Source: Pseudoalteromonas shioyasakiensis
Lineage (GTDB): Bacteria; Pseudomonadota; Gammaproteobacteria; Enterobacterales; Alteromonadaceae
Reading direction: 5' to 3'
DNA: 64,000 nucleotides
NCBI RefSeq assembly: GCF_024518675.1
Contig: NZ_JANIGL010000009.1
Coordinates: 1 to 64,000, forward strand
The notes under the pieces are model-generated. The model worked only from the letters and a program-made list of their open reading frames with translations. It was not told the origin of the DNA and did not search any database. This document shows positions 42,700 through 52,062 of the stretch, piece by piece. The position numbers and the translations under genes are program-made. The stretch's first letter is position 1, and every line of letters begins with the position of its first letter.

Positions 42700-43557
42700 A
42701 TGTTAAATGAGGAGAATTCAGATAAAATCGGCACTCTTTACATCGTTGCCACCCCAATTGGCAATTTTGACGACTTAAGTCAGCGTGCAATCGCGACCTT
42801 ATCGCAGGTTGACTTAATCGCTGCTGAAGACACTCGCCATACAGGTAAGTTGCTCAGTCACTTTGGTATTAAAGCAAAAACGTTTGCTTTACATGACCAT
42901 AATGAAAAGCAAAAAGCGCAGCAAATAATAGATCAGTTAAACCAAGGGTTAAATATCGCACTGGTTTCAGACGCTGGTACACCTTTAATTAGTGACCCAG
43001 GTTATGCGGTAGTTAATTTATGTCGTGAGCAAGGTGCCCATGTAACACCAGTGCCAGGGGCCTGCGCAGCAATTACCGCGGTATGTTGCTCTGGATTACC
43101 GACAGATCGTTTTCAATTTATTGGTTTTACTCCGGCAAAAAGTAAAGCCCGCCAAGACTTCTTCATCGAAGCCGTAAATTCAGGCATTACCAGTATAATG
43201 TACGAAAGCACGCACCGTATTATGGCCAGTCTTGATGATTTAGAGAGCGCCCTTGGTAGTGAACAGCAGGTAGTGTTTGCTAAAGAGCTAACTAAAACCT
43301 TTGAAACCTTTTTTACTGGCACGGTTACTGAGCTAAAGCAGTTTCTAACTGATGACCCCACTAAACAGCGTGGTGAAATTGTTTTGATGCTACCGGGCAA
43401 GCCTAAGCTCGCCACAGATATTCCACCTGAAGCACGTAAAATGCTAGCCTTACTTGAAAGTGAAATGCCGATGAAAAAAGCCTGCGGTATTGTGGCCGAT
43501 TACTTTGGTATGAAGAAAAACGCCCTGTATAAGACGATAATTGACGAAAAAGGCTAA
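42700..43557 (+). CDS. rsmI: 16S rRNA (cytidine(1402)-2'-O)-methyltransferase
   Basis: A 285-residue tetrapyrrole-methylase-fold enzyme. Signature segments: GTLYIVATPIGNFDDLSQRA, AEDTRHTGKLL, LVSDAGTPLISDPGY and VPGACAAITA. It methylates the ribose of C1402 in the decoding centre of 16S rRNA. A purine-rich site (GCAGGAGACC) precedes the ATG. It is divergent from lpoA and precedes rnpB, a common order in gammaproteobacteria. Confidence 0.96.
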   Translation: MLNEENSDKIGTLYIVATPIGNFDDLSQRAIATLSQVDLIAAEDTRHTGKLLSHFGIKAKTFALHDHNEKQKAQQIIDQLNQGLNIALVSDAGTPLISDPGYAVVNLCREQGAHVTPVPGACAAITAVCCSGLPTDRFQFIGFTPAKSKARQDFFIEAVNSGITSIMYESTHRIMASLDDLESALGSEQQVVFAKELTKTFETFFTGTVTELKQFLTDDPTKQRGEIVLMLPGKPKLATDIPPEARKMLALLESEMPMKKACGIVADYFGMKKNALYKTIIDEKG

Positions 43558-43587
43558 TTCTTTACTGCACACAGCATCAAGCTCAGG

Positions 43588-43593
43588 TATACT
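43588..43593 (+). promoter_or_regulatory. Probable -10 box of the rnpB promoter
   Basis: TATACT followed by the GC-rich discriminator CGCGCC, ending seven bases before the first base of RNase P RNA. The -35 region is poorly matched. Confidence 0.4.
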
Positions 43594-43600
43594 GCGCGCC

Positions 43601-43976
<376 letters not shown>

Positions 43977-43982
43977 ATTCTA

Positions 43983-44016
43983 AAAAAAGCCCGCAGTTAA
44001 CACTGCGGGCTTTTTT
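43983..44016 (+). terminator. Intrinsic terminator of rnpB
   Basis: AGCCCGCAGT and ACTGCGGGCT form a perfect stem around TAAC, with A run before and TTTTTT after. It may also serve the convergent DUF3299 operon. Confidence 0.92.
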
Positions 44017-44031
44017 GTGTTTGTAGCTTTT

Positions 44032-44532
44032 TTAAAGTTCAAACGGAGCGACGCCAACGGCTTTTATTTTATAGCCAACTTGGGCGATGTCGCCGCTCCA
44101 TGTTTCGGTGCTGATAATGCCGGTGACAACAATAGCATCATATAAACTTTCGATTGGTACGCCGCCTTTAATAGTGACGTGAACAATCTGATTAGGTGGC
44201 GGTGGTGGTACGTGAATACAGGCACCAAAATATGGCACCAGTAAAAACTCGGTGATGACTTCGCTGTCACCTTCAAGTGGTACCACAAAACCCGGTAAAC
44301 TCACTGATTGTCCGTCGAGCTCTTTTACGACCGGCGCATCAAGATCGGGTTGCACCCAGTTTTGCTCACTGCCTTCATGGTTTGCTTGGTCTTGGGTATC
44401 AATTTGCACATGGCCTTGAGGGATTAGGTCTTCCCAAAATATTTCTTTTGGTGCATTAGCGCGAGCGAAAAAGCTCACTGCTAAGCTAATAATAACCAAG
44501 CTCACAAAGCTAAGTTTTTGAATATACTGCAT
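44032..44532 (-). CDS. DUF3299 family exported protein
   Basis: A 166-residue protein with a signal peptide (cleavage near FFARANA, 26). The core SLPGFVVPLEGD and FLLVPYFGACIHVPPPPPNQ is diagnostic for DUF3299. Function unknown. It is the last gene of an operon with an ABC permease and ATPase, ten bases after the permease. The cluster resembles zinc-regulated ABC systems of vibrios, but that link is from memory. Confidence 0.85.
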   Translation of the reverse strand: MQYIQKLSFVSLVIISLAVSFFARANAPKEIFWEDLIPQGHVQIDTQDQANHEGSEQNWVQPDLDAPVVKELDGQSVSLPGFVVPLEGDSEVITEFLLVPYFGACIHVPPPPPNQIVHVTIKGGVPIESLYDAIVVTGIISTETWSGDIAQVGYKIKAVGVAPFEL

Positions 44533-44542
44533 GGTGTTCCTC

Positions 44543-45838
44543 TTAAATTTTGATGCTCATGCCATCGGCAAGGGAGTAGAAATAAGCACGGGTCGCAGGA
44601 ATAAGGCCGACGATAAAACCGGCTGCCATAATAGCGCCGATCAACATCAGTTCATAGTGTGAAAGCATGTTGATTGTGACTGAGATACCGCCATGACTTT
44701 GTAACAAGCCTGCAGTTACGCTCATTAGCGTATAAAATAAGCCACAGCCTAATAAGCAACCGAGTAAGGTGATTAGCAGAGATTCTATACTAATAAGTGA
44801 GAACAAGTGCCAAGGTCTGGCACCTACAGAGCGTAATATTGCCAGTTCACGGCGGCGTTGGTTTAAGCTAGCTAAAAGTGTTGTTAACATTCCAAGCAGA
44901 CTTACCAGCACCACAATTGATGAAAATAACAGTAAGATTTTTTCGACTATTGAGAGCATTTCCCACAGCTCACGTAATGTTACGCCAGGCATAATTGCCA
45001 ACAGTGCTTCAGGTTTATATTGGTTAATATTACGACGCACTTGTAACGTGTATAAAGGCGAGTCAAAGCCCATTAAAAACGCTGTAATTTGTTTCGGCTC
45101 TCCGGTTAGGTCTTCATGCTGGTCATGGTCATGGTCATGGTCATGGTCATGGTCATGGTCATGGTCATGGTCATGGTCATGCTCTGACTCAGCAGAGTGA
45201 CCCCCGCCGTGAATTAGCTCGATGGCAGCAAGCGGAATGTGCAAGGTTTTATCAACTGGCGTGCCTGTGGCTTTTAAAATACCGACTACGGTAAATGGGT
45301 TATCGTCGTGGTGGTGAAAGCTGGTATTGCCCATGCCATGGGAAATAACCACTTTATCGCCAAGTTGGTAGTTTAGTTTATTGGCGATTTCACTGCCTAT
45401 CACCACTTCATTTAAATGGCTAAATGCAGCGCCTTGGCTAAAGTTTAGCGGTTGTTTTTTACCGTATTTGTAATGTGTAAAATAATCTAGAGTGGTACCT
45501 AGTACGGCTTGACCTTTATGACTGTCACCAAGAGACAGTGGAATGGTCCATGCTACGCCCCGTTGCTGCTTAATATATTGGTAACTCTGCCAGCTGACTC
45601 CGTTATTGGCGTGGCCAATGCGAAATACTGACGACAGTAATAACTGAATATCACCAGTGCGCGCGCCAACAATGAGATCCGTGCCCGAGATTGTATTACT
45701 AAAACTGCTTTTAGCATCAACCCGCACTCGCTCTATGCTTAGCAATAGCATCACGCTAATGGCAATGGTAAACAGGGTTAAAAAAGCACTGCCACGGCGG
45801 TTTAGTAGGCTCTTATATGCAAGCTTAATTAATATCAT
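44543..45838 (-). CDS. ABC transporter permease (FtsX/MacB-like) with His-Asp repeat loop
   Basis: A 431-residue permease with the MacB/FtsX plan: an N-terminal membrane helix, a large periplasmic domain and three C-terminal helices, with LAILRSVGARPWHLFSLI typical of the family. The periplasmic domain holds ten His-Asp dipeptides (about residues 219-240) encoded by a perfect hexanucleotide repeat, flanked by HGGGHSAESE and QHED, which points to divalent metal binding. It overlaps the ATPase gene by four bases. Possible role: metal-linked lipoprotein or substrate extrusion. Confidence 0.85.
   Translation of the reverse strand: MILIKLAYKSLLNRRGSAFLTLFTIAISVMLLLSIERVRVDAKSSFSNTISGTDLIVGARTGDIQLLLSSVFRIGHANNGVSWQSYQYIKQQRGVAWTIPLSLGDSHKGQAVLGTTLDYFTHYKYGKKQPLNFSQGAAFSHLNEVVIGSEIANKLNYQLGDKVVISHGMGNTSFHHHDDNPFTVVGILKATGTPVDKTLHIPLAAIELIHGGGHSAESEHDHDHDHDHDHDHDHDHDHDQHEDLTGEPKQITAFLMGFDSPLYTLQVRRNINQYKPEALLAIMPGVTLRELWEMLSIVEKILLLFSSIVVLVSLLGMLTTLLASLNQRRRELAILRSVGARPWHLFSLISIESLLITLLGCLLGCGLFYTLMSVTAGLLQSHGGISVTINMLSHYELMLIGAIMAAGFIVGLIPATRAYFYSLADGMSIKI
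45121..45180 (-). repeat. Ten perfect GGTCAT hexamers inside the ABC permease gene
   Basis: Sixty bases of exact 6-bp tandem repeat, read as ATGACC on the coding strand and encoding His-Asp. Slippage would change protein length by two residues without shifting the frame, so length may vary between strains. Confidence 0.97.
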
Positions 45839-46524
45839 GCTGCTTGCTCCGTGAGCGCAGTTAAACTAATTGTGCGGTTAAACAGAGATTGTAAGCTTGT
45901 GTCATGACTGACAAACACTAAAGTGCTACCTGCAATGTTGGCTTGCGCAAATAGCAATTCGATAAATGCAGTTCGGTTATTTGCATCGAGTGCAGATGTC
46001 GGTTCATCGGCTATGATTAATTCGGGGCTACCTATGAAAGCGCGAGCAGCAGCAACACGTTGTTGTTGGCCAATACTTAAATCAGCCACGCTTTGCTGGT
46101 GGTGTTCGTTGGTAAGGCCAAGCGCATTTAACAGTCGTGTAGCTTCTTGTTCTAAAGAAGCACTTTGTTGTAGTGCTTTGCGTTGACGGTTTTTTGAAAA
46201 CTGGCAACCCAACATCACATTTTCAAGCGGGGATAGATAAGGAAGTAAATTAAAATTTTGAAAAATATAACCTATATGATCAGAGCGAAAAACATCACGT
46301 TTACGGTTACTCAAAGCCGTTAAATTTGTATTTAATAGTTTAATTGAGCCTGAGTCGGCAATATTGATTCCAGCAAGCAATGACAATAAAGTTGATTTAC
46401 CAGAGCCGCTCGGCCCATGTAAAAATACATGTTCACCATCGGCAATCTTTAATGTTTGGATACTAAGCGTGGGCTTTGCTTGTTGCTTGTGCCATTTAAA
46501 CAGCACATTATTAAGTGTGATCAT
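45835..46524 (-). CDS. ABC transporter ATP-binding protein (MacB/LolD-like)
   Basis: A 229-residue ATPase: Walker A GPSGSGKS (37-44), IGYIFQNFNLLPYLSPLENV with the Q loop, signature DLSIGQQQRVAAARA, Walker B ELIIADEPTSALD and switch His in VFVSHD. Closest in style to LolD/MacB ATPases. Its start lies 20 bases after the CDP-glycerol-type gene on the same strand, and it overlaps the permease gene. Confidence 0.93.
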   Translation of the reverse strand: MITLNNVLFKWHKQQAKPTLSIQTLKIADGEHVFLHGPSGSGKSTLLSLLAGINIADSGSIKLLNTNLTALSNRKRDVFRSDHIGYIFQNFNLLPYLSPLENVMLGCQFSKNRQRKALQQSASLEQEATRLLNALGLTNEHHQQSVADLSIGQQQRVAAARAFIGSPELIIADEPTSALDANNRTAFIELLFAQANIAGSTLVFVSHDTSLQSLFNRTISLTALTEQAA

Positions 46525-46544
46525 AAAAATCTACCCAGTATTTA

Positions 46545-47618
46545 TTACCAACGCCAATATTTTAATTTTTTACGCATTTTCAGGTTTCGAATTAAGTTTA
46601 GTGGTTTTGGCTTTAGTGGTGGAGGAGTTAATAGTAATTCATTGCTTGCTGCAAGTACACGCTCACTAGATAAGCCATCTTGGTATGGATGAAGCTGTTG
46701 ACAGAAAGACTCTATGTTATCCATCAGTTGAGGCGGGTGGGTTAGGGCAAACTCAATTGCTGCTTCTACCTTATTAGGATCAGTAACATTAATTAGATGG
46801 TTACCAGGTGCTTGGTTGCAAAATGTAACAACGGGCTTACGCTGTAGAATAAACATTAATAAAATAGATGAAGTATCACACAACATGACATCTGCAGCTT
46901 TCAAAAGTGGCAACACGTTATCTGTTTCAATAAAAGTTAGGTTAGTATTCTCAAGTGCTTGATATTTAGTGACTAGCTCTGAAGGCATTTTTGGATGAAA
47001 TTGCACTAAGATTCGCCATTTACCTTGCTCACTAAACATTTTTATTGCTTGATAAAGTTTCGGAGCGAGCGACAAATTGCGGGAAAAAGTTGAGCAAATT
47101 AATAGTGTTTTTCTTTTATCATTTGGCTGCGAATAGCTACTTTTACTGTTTGGACTAAAAAGTGGATCTAATGTTGGCCAACCTGTTTCTTTTACCGCAA
47201 AGTGTTTATGCTGTTTTGAGAGTTGTTCAAATTTAGTGGTGGTGTTAGGGCCTTGGGTGCAGTAAAGGTCAAAACATCCTCTGATATTAAAGTGATCTTC
47301 AAAGCCTCTTCGGTTGCGTTTACCTGAATTGAACCCATGAAATAGACCTACCTTTATGCCGGGTATGAAAGAGGGTATAACATTGCCTGGGATGAATGAG
47401 ACATCTGGGGACCACCTAATGACTTCATCAATGGTTACTAGTCGTTGCTCGTTAGCCTTTAAGAAATTGGGTGTAACTTCATTTCCTTCCAAAAACCAAC
47501 ATACTTCTCCCCCTTGGGCCAGTATTTTTTGTTGTAAAGGTCGCAAGATAGCATAAGAATAATTTTGTGAAATATACATTAAATATTTCTTATTTTTAGT
47601 AGCAGCTAAATAGTCCAA
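46545..47618 (-). CDS. CDP-glycerol glycerophosphotransferase family protein
   Basis: A 357-residue protein with the fold features of the Glyphos_transf family: a GLFHGFNSGKRN loop (about 110-121), VQFHPKMP (about 212-219) and MLCDTSSILLMF (about 247-258), matching the HG, HP and DTSS motifs. Likely adds glycerol phosphate or a related group to a surface glycan. Start is TTG 47618, supported by a perfect GGAGGA six bases away. It is divergent from purC. Confidence 0.8.
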   Translation of the reverse strand: MDYLAATKNKKYLMYISQNYSYAILRPLQQKILAQGGEVCWFLEGNEVTPNFLKANEQRLVTIDEVIRWSPDVSFIPGNVIPSFIPGIKVGLFHGFNSGKRNRRGFEDHFNIRGCFDLYCTQGPNTTTKFEQLSKQHKHFAVKETGWPTLDPLFSPNSKSSYSQPNDKRKTLLICSTFSRNLSLAPKLYQAIKMFSEQGKWRILVQFHPKMPSELVTKYQALENTNLTFIETDNVLPLLKAADVMLCDTSSILLMFILQRKPVVTFCNQAPGNHLINVTDPNKVEAAIEFALTHPPQLMDNIESFCQQLHPYQDGLSSERVLAASNELLLTPPPLKPKPLNLIRNLKMRKKLKYWRW

Positions 47619-47828
47619 GTACTGTCCTCCAATGATAAGATTTACATTATAACGTTATATTGTTTGTGACAGCAAAATTACAGTTAAGTTACGCTTTATA
47701 TCTTAATTCTGTGTAATGTATAAAAGAGCAGAGATTGAGCTTTTAGCTCGTCTCGATTATTATTAGCACCTTATAACCCCAATACCATACTTGTGCTCAT
47801 TATGGGCATGCCATTATCCGGAGATAGC

Positions 47829-48935
47829 ATGACTAGCTATAAAGTTTTAGACGTAAACGATGACTTACCCATTCGTACAAAAGGCCCTGTTCACAGTGGT
47901 AAAGTACGTTCAGTTTATTGGTTAACTGACGAAGACAGTGCTCGTTTAATTAGTGAAAAAGGCTACAAAGTACCTGAAGGAACAGAACTTGCCATTATGG
48001 TAATTTCTGATCGTATCTCTGCGTTTGATTGCATTTGGCAAGGTGAAAATGGATTAAATGGTGTGCCAGGAAAAGGTATTGCATTAAACACAGTGGCATC
48101 ACATTGGTTTAAATTATTTGATCAAGCTGGTCTGGCGGGTAATCACATTGTTGATATTCCTCACCCATATGTGTGGATTGTGCGCAAAGCAAGTACTGTC
48201 AAAGTTGAAGCGATAGCGCGTCAATACATTACAGGCAGCATGTGGCGTGATTACAGTAAGGGTGTACGTAATTTTTGTGGCTTAGAGCTACCAGAAGGGT
48301 TAACGGCTAACCAAAAGTTAGATAACGTGTTAATCACTCCTTCTACAAAAGGGATTATTACCGGTGTTGCTGAAATCCCAGAAGTGGATGATGTAAATAT
48401 CACACGTGAAAACATCACGAATAATTTGGCCGTGTTTAACTTCAAGTCTGAAGATGATGTTGCTCAGTACGAAAAACTATTAACAGAAGGCTTTGGCTTA
48501 ATAAGCGCAGAGCTTGCGAAGCTTGACCAAATTTTTGTCGATACCAAATTTGAGTTTGGTTATGTAGAAGATGTAGATGGAACAAACAAACTGATTTATA
48601 TCGATGAAGTGGGTACACCTGATTCATCACGTATTTGGGATGGAACAGCTTATCGCGATGGCAAAATCGTTGAAAACTCAAAAGAGGGCTTCCGTCAGTT
48701 ATTAATTAATAATGTGCCAGATAGCGATATATTGTTAAATAAAGATCGCATGGATGAACGTGAGCAGTTAGCACAAGAATACGTACTACCTGAGTCTGTA
48801 ATGCTTGCAGTGTCTGACACTTATGTGGGCATAGCGAGTAAAATAGTTGGCCAAGATATCATGATACCCGTTGACCCTCGTGGTGAAGTTATTGCGATTC
48901 TTGATGAGCAATACGGCCTTATCACTCAGTCTTAA
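47829..48935 (+). CDS. purC: Phosphoribosylaminoimidazole-succinocarboxamide synthase
   Basis: About 368 residues, the long form of SAICAR synthetase used in purine synthesis. Motifs: GPVHSGKVRSVYWL near the start, MVISDRISAFDCIW, ARQYITGSMWRDY, KFEFGYV and DEVGTPDSSRIW. I choose ATG 47829 (MTSYKVLDV) with GGAGA four bases upstream instead of the earlier in-frame ATG codons. No purine operator was recognised. A terminator-like hairpin follows. Confidence 0.94.
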   Translation: MTSYKVLDVNDDLPIRTKGPVHSGKVRSVYWLTDEDSARLISEKGYKVPEGTELAIMVISDRISAFDCIWQGENGLNGVPGKGIALNTVASHWFKLFDQAGLAGNHIVDIPHPYVWIVRKASTVKVEAIARQYITGSMWRDYSKGVRNFCGLELPEGLTANQKLDNVLITPSTKGIITGVAEIPEVDDVNITRENITNNLAVFNFKSEDDVAQYEKLLTEGFGLISAELAKLDQIFVDTKFEFGYVEDVDGTNKLIYIDEVGTPDSSRIWDGTAYRDGKIVENSKEGFRQLLINNVPDSDILLNKDRMDEREQLAQEYVLPESVMLAVSDTYVGIASKIVGQDIMIPVDPRGEVIAILDEQYGLITQS

Positions 48936-48962
48936 TTATTAGCTACTTATCAAGCGACTTCC

Positions 48963-49008
48963 AAAAGCCCAATGTTTTACTATTATTTAGTGTAACAGGG
49001 CTTTTATT
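48963..49008 (+). terminator. Probable terminator after purC
   Basis: AAAAGCCC (48963-48970) and GGGCTTTT (48998-49005) pair, with a partly paired inner TGTTTTAC / GTGTAACA segment, followed by a T-rich tail. Confidence 0.6.
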
Positions 49009-49094
49009 CTTGCAATCAAAGCCACTCTTCAATTAACGTAAACATATTCTAATAATAATGTTTATGTGATTACTCACTGACAAAGGTAGTAAAA

Positions 49095-49757
49095 ATGATC
49101 TGGCAAGGAGTGGTAACTCAAGGCATAGCGATGTTGAGTATCTTATTATTCTCAGCCGTTACGCTTGCTGCTGAATTAACGCTAAAGATAACGGATCAGT
49201 TTGGTGCGCCGCTTGCCAATTCTGTGGTTGAAGTAACCGGATCTGTAAAGCCGCCTATAGTGGCTGATTTACCCGTTTTAACTATGGATCAGGTGGATAA
49301 ACATTTTTCGCCCACTTTACTGATAGCCCAGCAGGGGCAACAGGTTAACTTTCCAAATAGTGATAATATACGTCATCATGTATATTCATTCTCTAAAGCA
49401 AAACCATTTCAATTAAAGCTTTACTCAGGGCAGCCTGAGCAACCTGTATTGTTTGATAATGAAGGCGTTGTGGTCCTTGGTTGTAACATTCATGATTCTA
49501 TGGTGGGTTATATCTATGTCACAAATAGCGCGCAAACATATCAAAGTGATGACACTGGCCTAGTGCGCTTAAATAATGTTTCGTTACCTGTTGAACTGAG
49601 CTTTTGGCATCCACTCCAGTCAATGTCTCTAGAAGAGAAGGCATCATTAGCGATAACAGAAAATACAGTTGGTAGTTTAGCTATTATCATTAATATAGAC
49701 CCTCCAGCGCCACGAAATACATTTGGTAATAAGTTTAAGGCCAATAATGACCAATAG
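49095..49757 (+). CDS. Cupredoxin-like periplasmic protein (methylamine utilisation protein type)
   Basis: A 220-residue exported protein (signal cleavage near TLAAE, 26). It carries a type-1 copper arrangement: His94/His95 in NIRHHVYSF, then Cys130-x2-His133-x2-Met136 in GCNIHDSMVGYIYV. Such proteins are often annotated as methylamine utilisation or plastocyanin-like, without methylamine genes nearby, as here. It is the first gene of a four-gene overlapping operon and overlaps the diguanylate cyclase gene by 11 bases. Confidence 0.85.
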   Translation: MIWQGVVTQGIAMLSILLFSAVTLAAELTLKITDQFGAPLANSVVEVTGSVKPPIVADLPVLTMDQVDKHFSPTLLIAQQGQQVNFPNSDNIRHHVYSFSKAKPFQLKLYSGQPEQPVLFDNEGVVVLGCNIHDSMVGYIYVTNSAQTYQSDDTGLVRLNNVSLPVELSFWHPLQSMSLEEKASLAITENTVGSLAIIINIDPPAPRNTFGNKFKANNDQ

Positions 49758-52062
49758 TTTAAAAAACCGCATTATTATTCTCTGTGTGGGGTTGGTTTTA
49801 TTAACTACCATAGTGAGTTTGGCTAGTTTTTGGTGGTCTACAAGTCAGTTCAATGAGAAAAAGGTTACCCGAGATATTGATGTGGCCGAAGGGGTCTACA
49901 AGCAGTACTTAACAGCAAAAGAGAGTTTGTTATTAACGGCTGCAAAAGTTTTGACATCGGATTTTGGTTTCAAAGGCGCTGTGGCTACTCGAGACGCAGA
50001 TACGATCAGTAGTGTTTTATATAATCATAGTCAGCGTATAAATGCAGATATAATGCTGTTACTAGATTTGTCAGGTAAATTAATTTCATCAAATAAGCCA
50101 GATCAAAACTTTGGCAATGACCTTAAGCAATTAATGAATGAGTTATTAACTAACTCAGAGCAATCAAGCTTTGTGGTACTCGATGGCCAATTATATCAAG
50201 TTATATTATTGCCTGTGCGAGCGCCGAGAACGGTGGCTTATAGTTTAGTCGGGTTTAAAATCAGTGATGAAGTTGCTGGTGAACTGAAAAACCTAACAGG
50301 AATGGACGTTAGCTTTATCGCGCAAAATGATGGTGTTGTTCGCAGTTCGCTGGTATCACGGCCAACGCCTTTTGTGCCAAATAGTTATTTTCACCAAGCA
50401 ACGACCTCACGTATTTTTGGTGAACAACCGATTTATCGCAATCGTGATTTGCATTTAGCCTCATTAAAAGAACACCCCGTCAGCGTTTTACTCAGTGCTG
50501 ACCTATCACAAAGTTATACCGAGTTTGAAAAGCTATTTTTTACGCTGATCTCGTTAGCTGCATTAACGATAGTGATAGGCATCATCACCAGTAGTTTGTT
50601 AGCAAAAAACTTAACAATGCCATTGTCGCAATTAGCCAGTTTAGCACGCCAGTTTGCGCGCGGTAATTACAGTGTTGAGGCAATGAGTATCAAACAAAGT
50701 AGCGAAATAAAAACCTTGATTGATGCGTTTAAAAACATGGGTAACGACATCAACGAACGTGAGCAGCAAATTAGTTTTGCGGCAAAACATGATTCATTAA
50801 CTGGCTTTTATAACCGTTCGGCGATGCTCGAAGTGCTCAGTGACTCTCTCTATGAGGCGCAAGCATACACCTTAGTGGCTATTGATATTCGGGGGCTACG
50901 CCATATTAATGATAAACTTGGGCCACGAGTAGGGGATGATTGTTTAAAAGCGGTGGCCTGTCGCATTGCTGAGTTCTCGGATGAGTTAGGCGGTTTTCAT
51001 GCACGAATTGGTGGGGATGAGTTTTTAACCGTATTTCCGACCTTGACCAGCCAAAATATAAAGTCGGGGATACCTGGCTTAATGGAGCAGTTACAAGCTT
51101 GCTATACCATTCAAAAATTAAATATCAATTTACGCTTTAGTGCCGGGGTGGTTAATTACCCAGAGCAGGGGCTGCAAGCAGATGATTTGATACGTCGGGT
51201 TCTTATCGCGGTTGATAGTGCCTCGAATGATCACGAAAGTATTCATTACTATCAAGATGGTGAAGATGAAGAGCATCTTGAAAGTTTACGCATGATAGAT
51301 GAACTGAAACAGGCTATCAGTGATGATGACGGTCAATTATTTATGACCTATCAACCTAAGTTAAATATTACCACTCAACAAATTGATAAAGTGGAATCCT
51401 TGATCCGTTGGCAGCGAAAAGACGGCAGTTGGGTTTCACCTGAGCTATTTATCGATCTTGCTGAGCAATCTGGACTGATCGTTGAGCTGACTGAGTGGGT
51501 TATAAGTACTGTTGTAAAGCAAGTGGGTTTGTGGAAACAAAAGGGTATTTTAATGCAAGCTGCTATTAATGTTTCGGCTCAAGATATTGCTTATCCAGGT
51601 TTTCATGCAAATTTAGTTAAAACATTAAAGAGTTACTCAGTGGCACCAGCATTGATCACAATCGAACTGACCGAGCGCGATATGATTGAAAACGAAGAAA
51701 AAGGCATTCAAGCATTAGAGAGCCTAAAAGCTATTGGAGTAAAAATCTCGTTAGATGATTACGGGGTTGGGCAAACATCTTTAGGGCGATTAAAAATGTT
51801 GCCAATTGATGAGCTAAAACTCGATAAGTGTTTTATCTTAAAACTAGATGAATCAGAAAAAGATCAGTTCATTGTAAAATCAACGATCACTCTGGGCCAT
51901 CAATTAGGCTTTTCCGTTGTGGCGGAAGGGGTTGAAACTCAAGGCTCATTAGCGTTATTAACGGACATGCAATGTGACCATGTTCAGGGCTATTACTTGA
52001 GCCGTCCACTTAAGGCTGAGTTATTCGAGCACTGGTTGGAGCAATACAATGAATTGGCTTAA
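49747..52062 (+). CDS. Membrane GGDEF-EAL protein with periplasmic sensor and HAMP
   Basis: A 771-residue inner-membrane protein: membrane helix (about 7-28), periplasmic sensor domain (about 29-260), second helix (about 265-285), HAMP, then GGDEF and EAL. GGDEF is intact (RIGGDEF, 420-426). The EAL motif reads Glu550-Ser-Leu with the following IRW, and later motifs are NVSAQDI, ELTERDM, LDDYGVG and AEGVET, so hydrolysis could be retained. Start ATG 49747 with AAGG six bases upstream. Overlaps both neighbours, so it is coupled to the cupredoxin and DUF3034 genes. Confidence 0.92.
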   Translation: MTNSLKNRIIILCVGLVLLTTIVSLASFWWSTSQFNEKKVTRDIDVAEGVYKQYLTAKESLLLTAAKVLTSDFGFKGAVATRDADTISSVLYNHSQRINADIMLLLDLSGKLISSNKPDQNFGNDLKQLMNELLTNSEQSSFVVLDGQLYQVILLPVRAPRTVAYSLVGFKISDEVAGELKNLTGMDVSFIAQNDGVVRSSLVSRPTPFVPNSYFHQATTSRIFGEQPIYRNRDLHLASLKEHPVSVLLSADLSQSYTEFEKLFFTLISLAALTIVIGIITSSLLAKNLTMPLSQLASLARQFARGNYSVEAMSIKQSSEIKTLIDAFKNMGNDINEREQQISFAAKHDSLTGFYNRSAMLEVLSDSLYEAQAYTLVAIDIRGLRHINDKLGPRVGDDCLKAVACRIAEFSDELGGFHARIGGDEFLTVFPTLTSQNIKSGIPGLMEQLQACYTIQKLNINLRFSAGVVNYPEQGLQADDLIRRVLIAVDSASNDHESIHYYQDGEDEEHLESLRMIDELKQAISDDDGQLFMTYQPKLNITTQQIDKVESLIRWQRKDGSWVSPELFIDLAEQSGLIVELTEWVISTVVKQVGLWKQKGILMQAAINVSAQDIAYPGFHANLVKTLKSYSVAPALITIELTERDMIENEEKGIQALESLKAIGVKISLDDYGVGQTSLGRLKMLPIDELKLDKCFILKLDESEKDQFIVKSTITLGHQLGFSVVAEGVETQGSLALLTDMQCDHVQGYYLSRPLKAELFEHWLEQYNELA

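Noticed and set aside
44769..45200. Plus-strand reading frame rich in Trp-Ser across the hexamer repeat
   Set aside because: It is the antisense shadow of the ABC permease gene; the Trp-Ser run is only the reverse reading of the GGTCAT repeat.
47641..47828. Purine riboswitch or PurR operator before purC
   Set aside because: Neither the purine aptamer core nor a PurR-like ACGCAAACGTTTGCGT palindrome is present.
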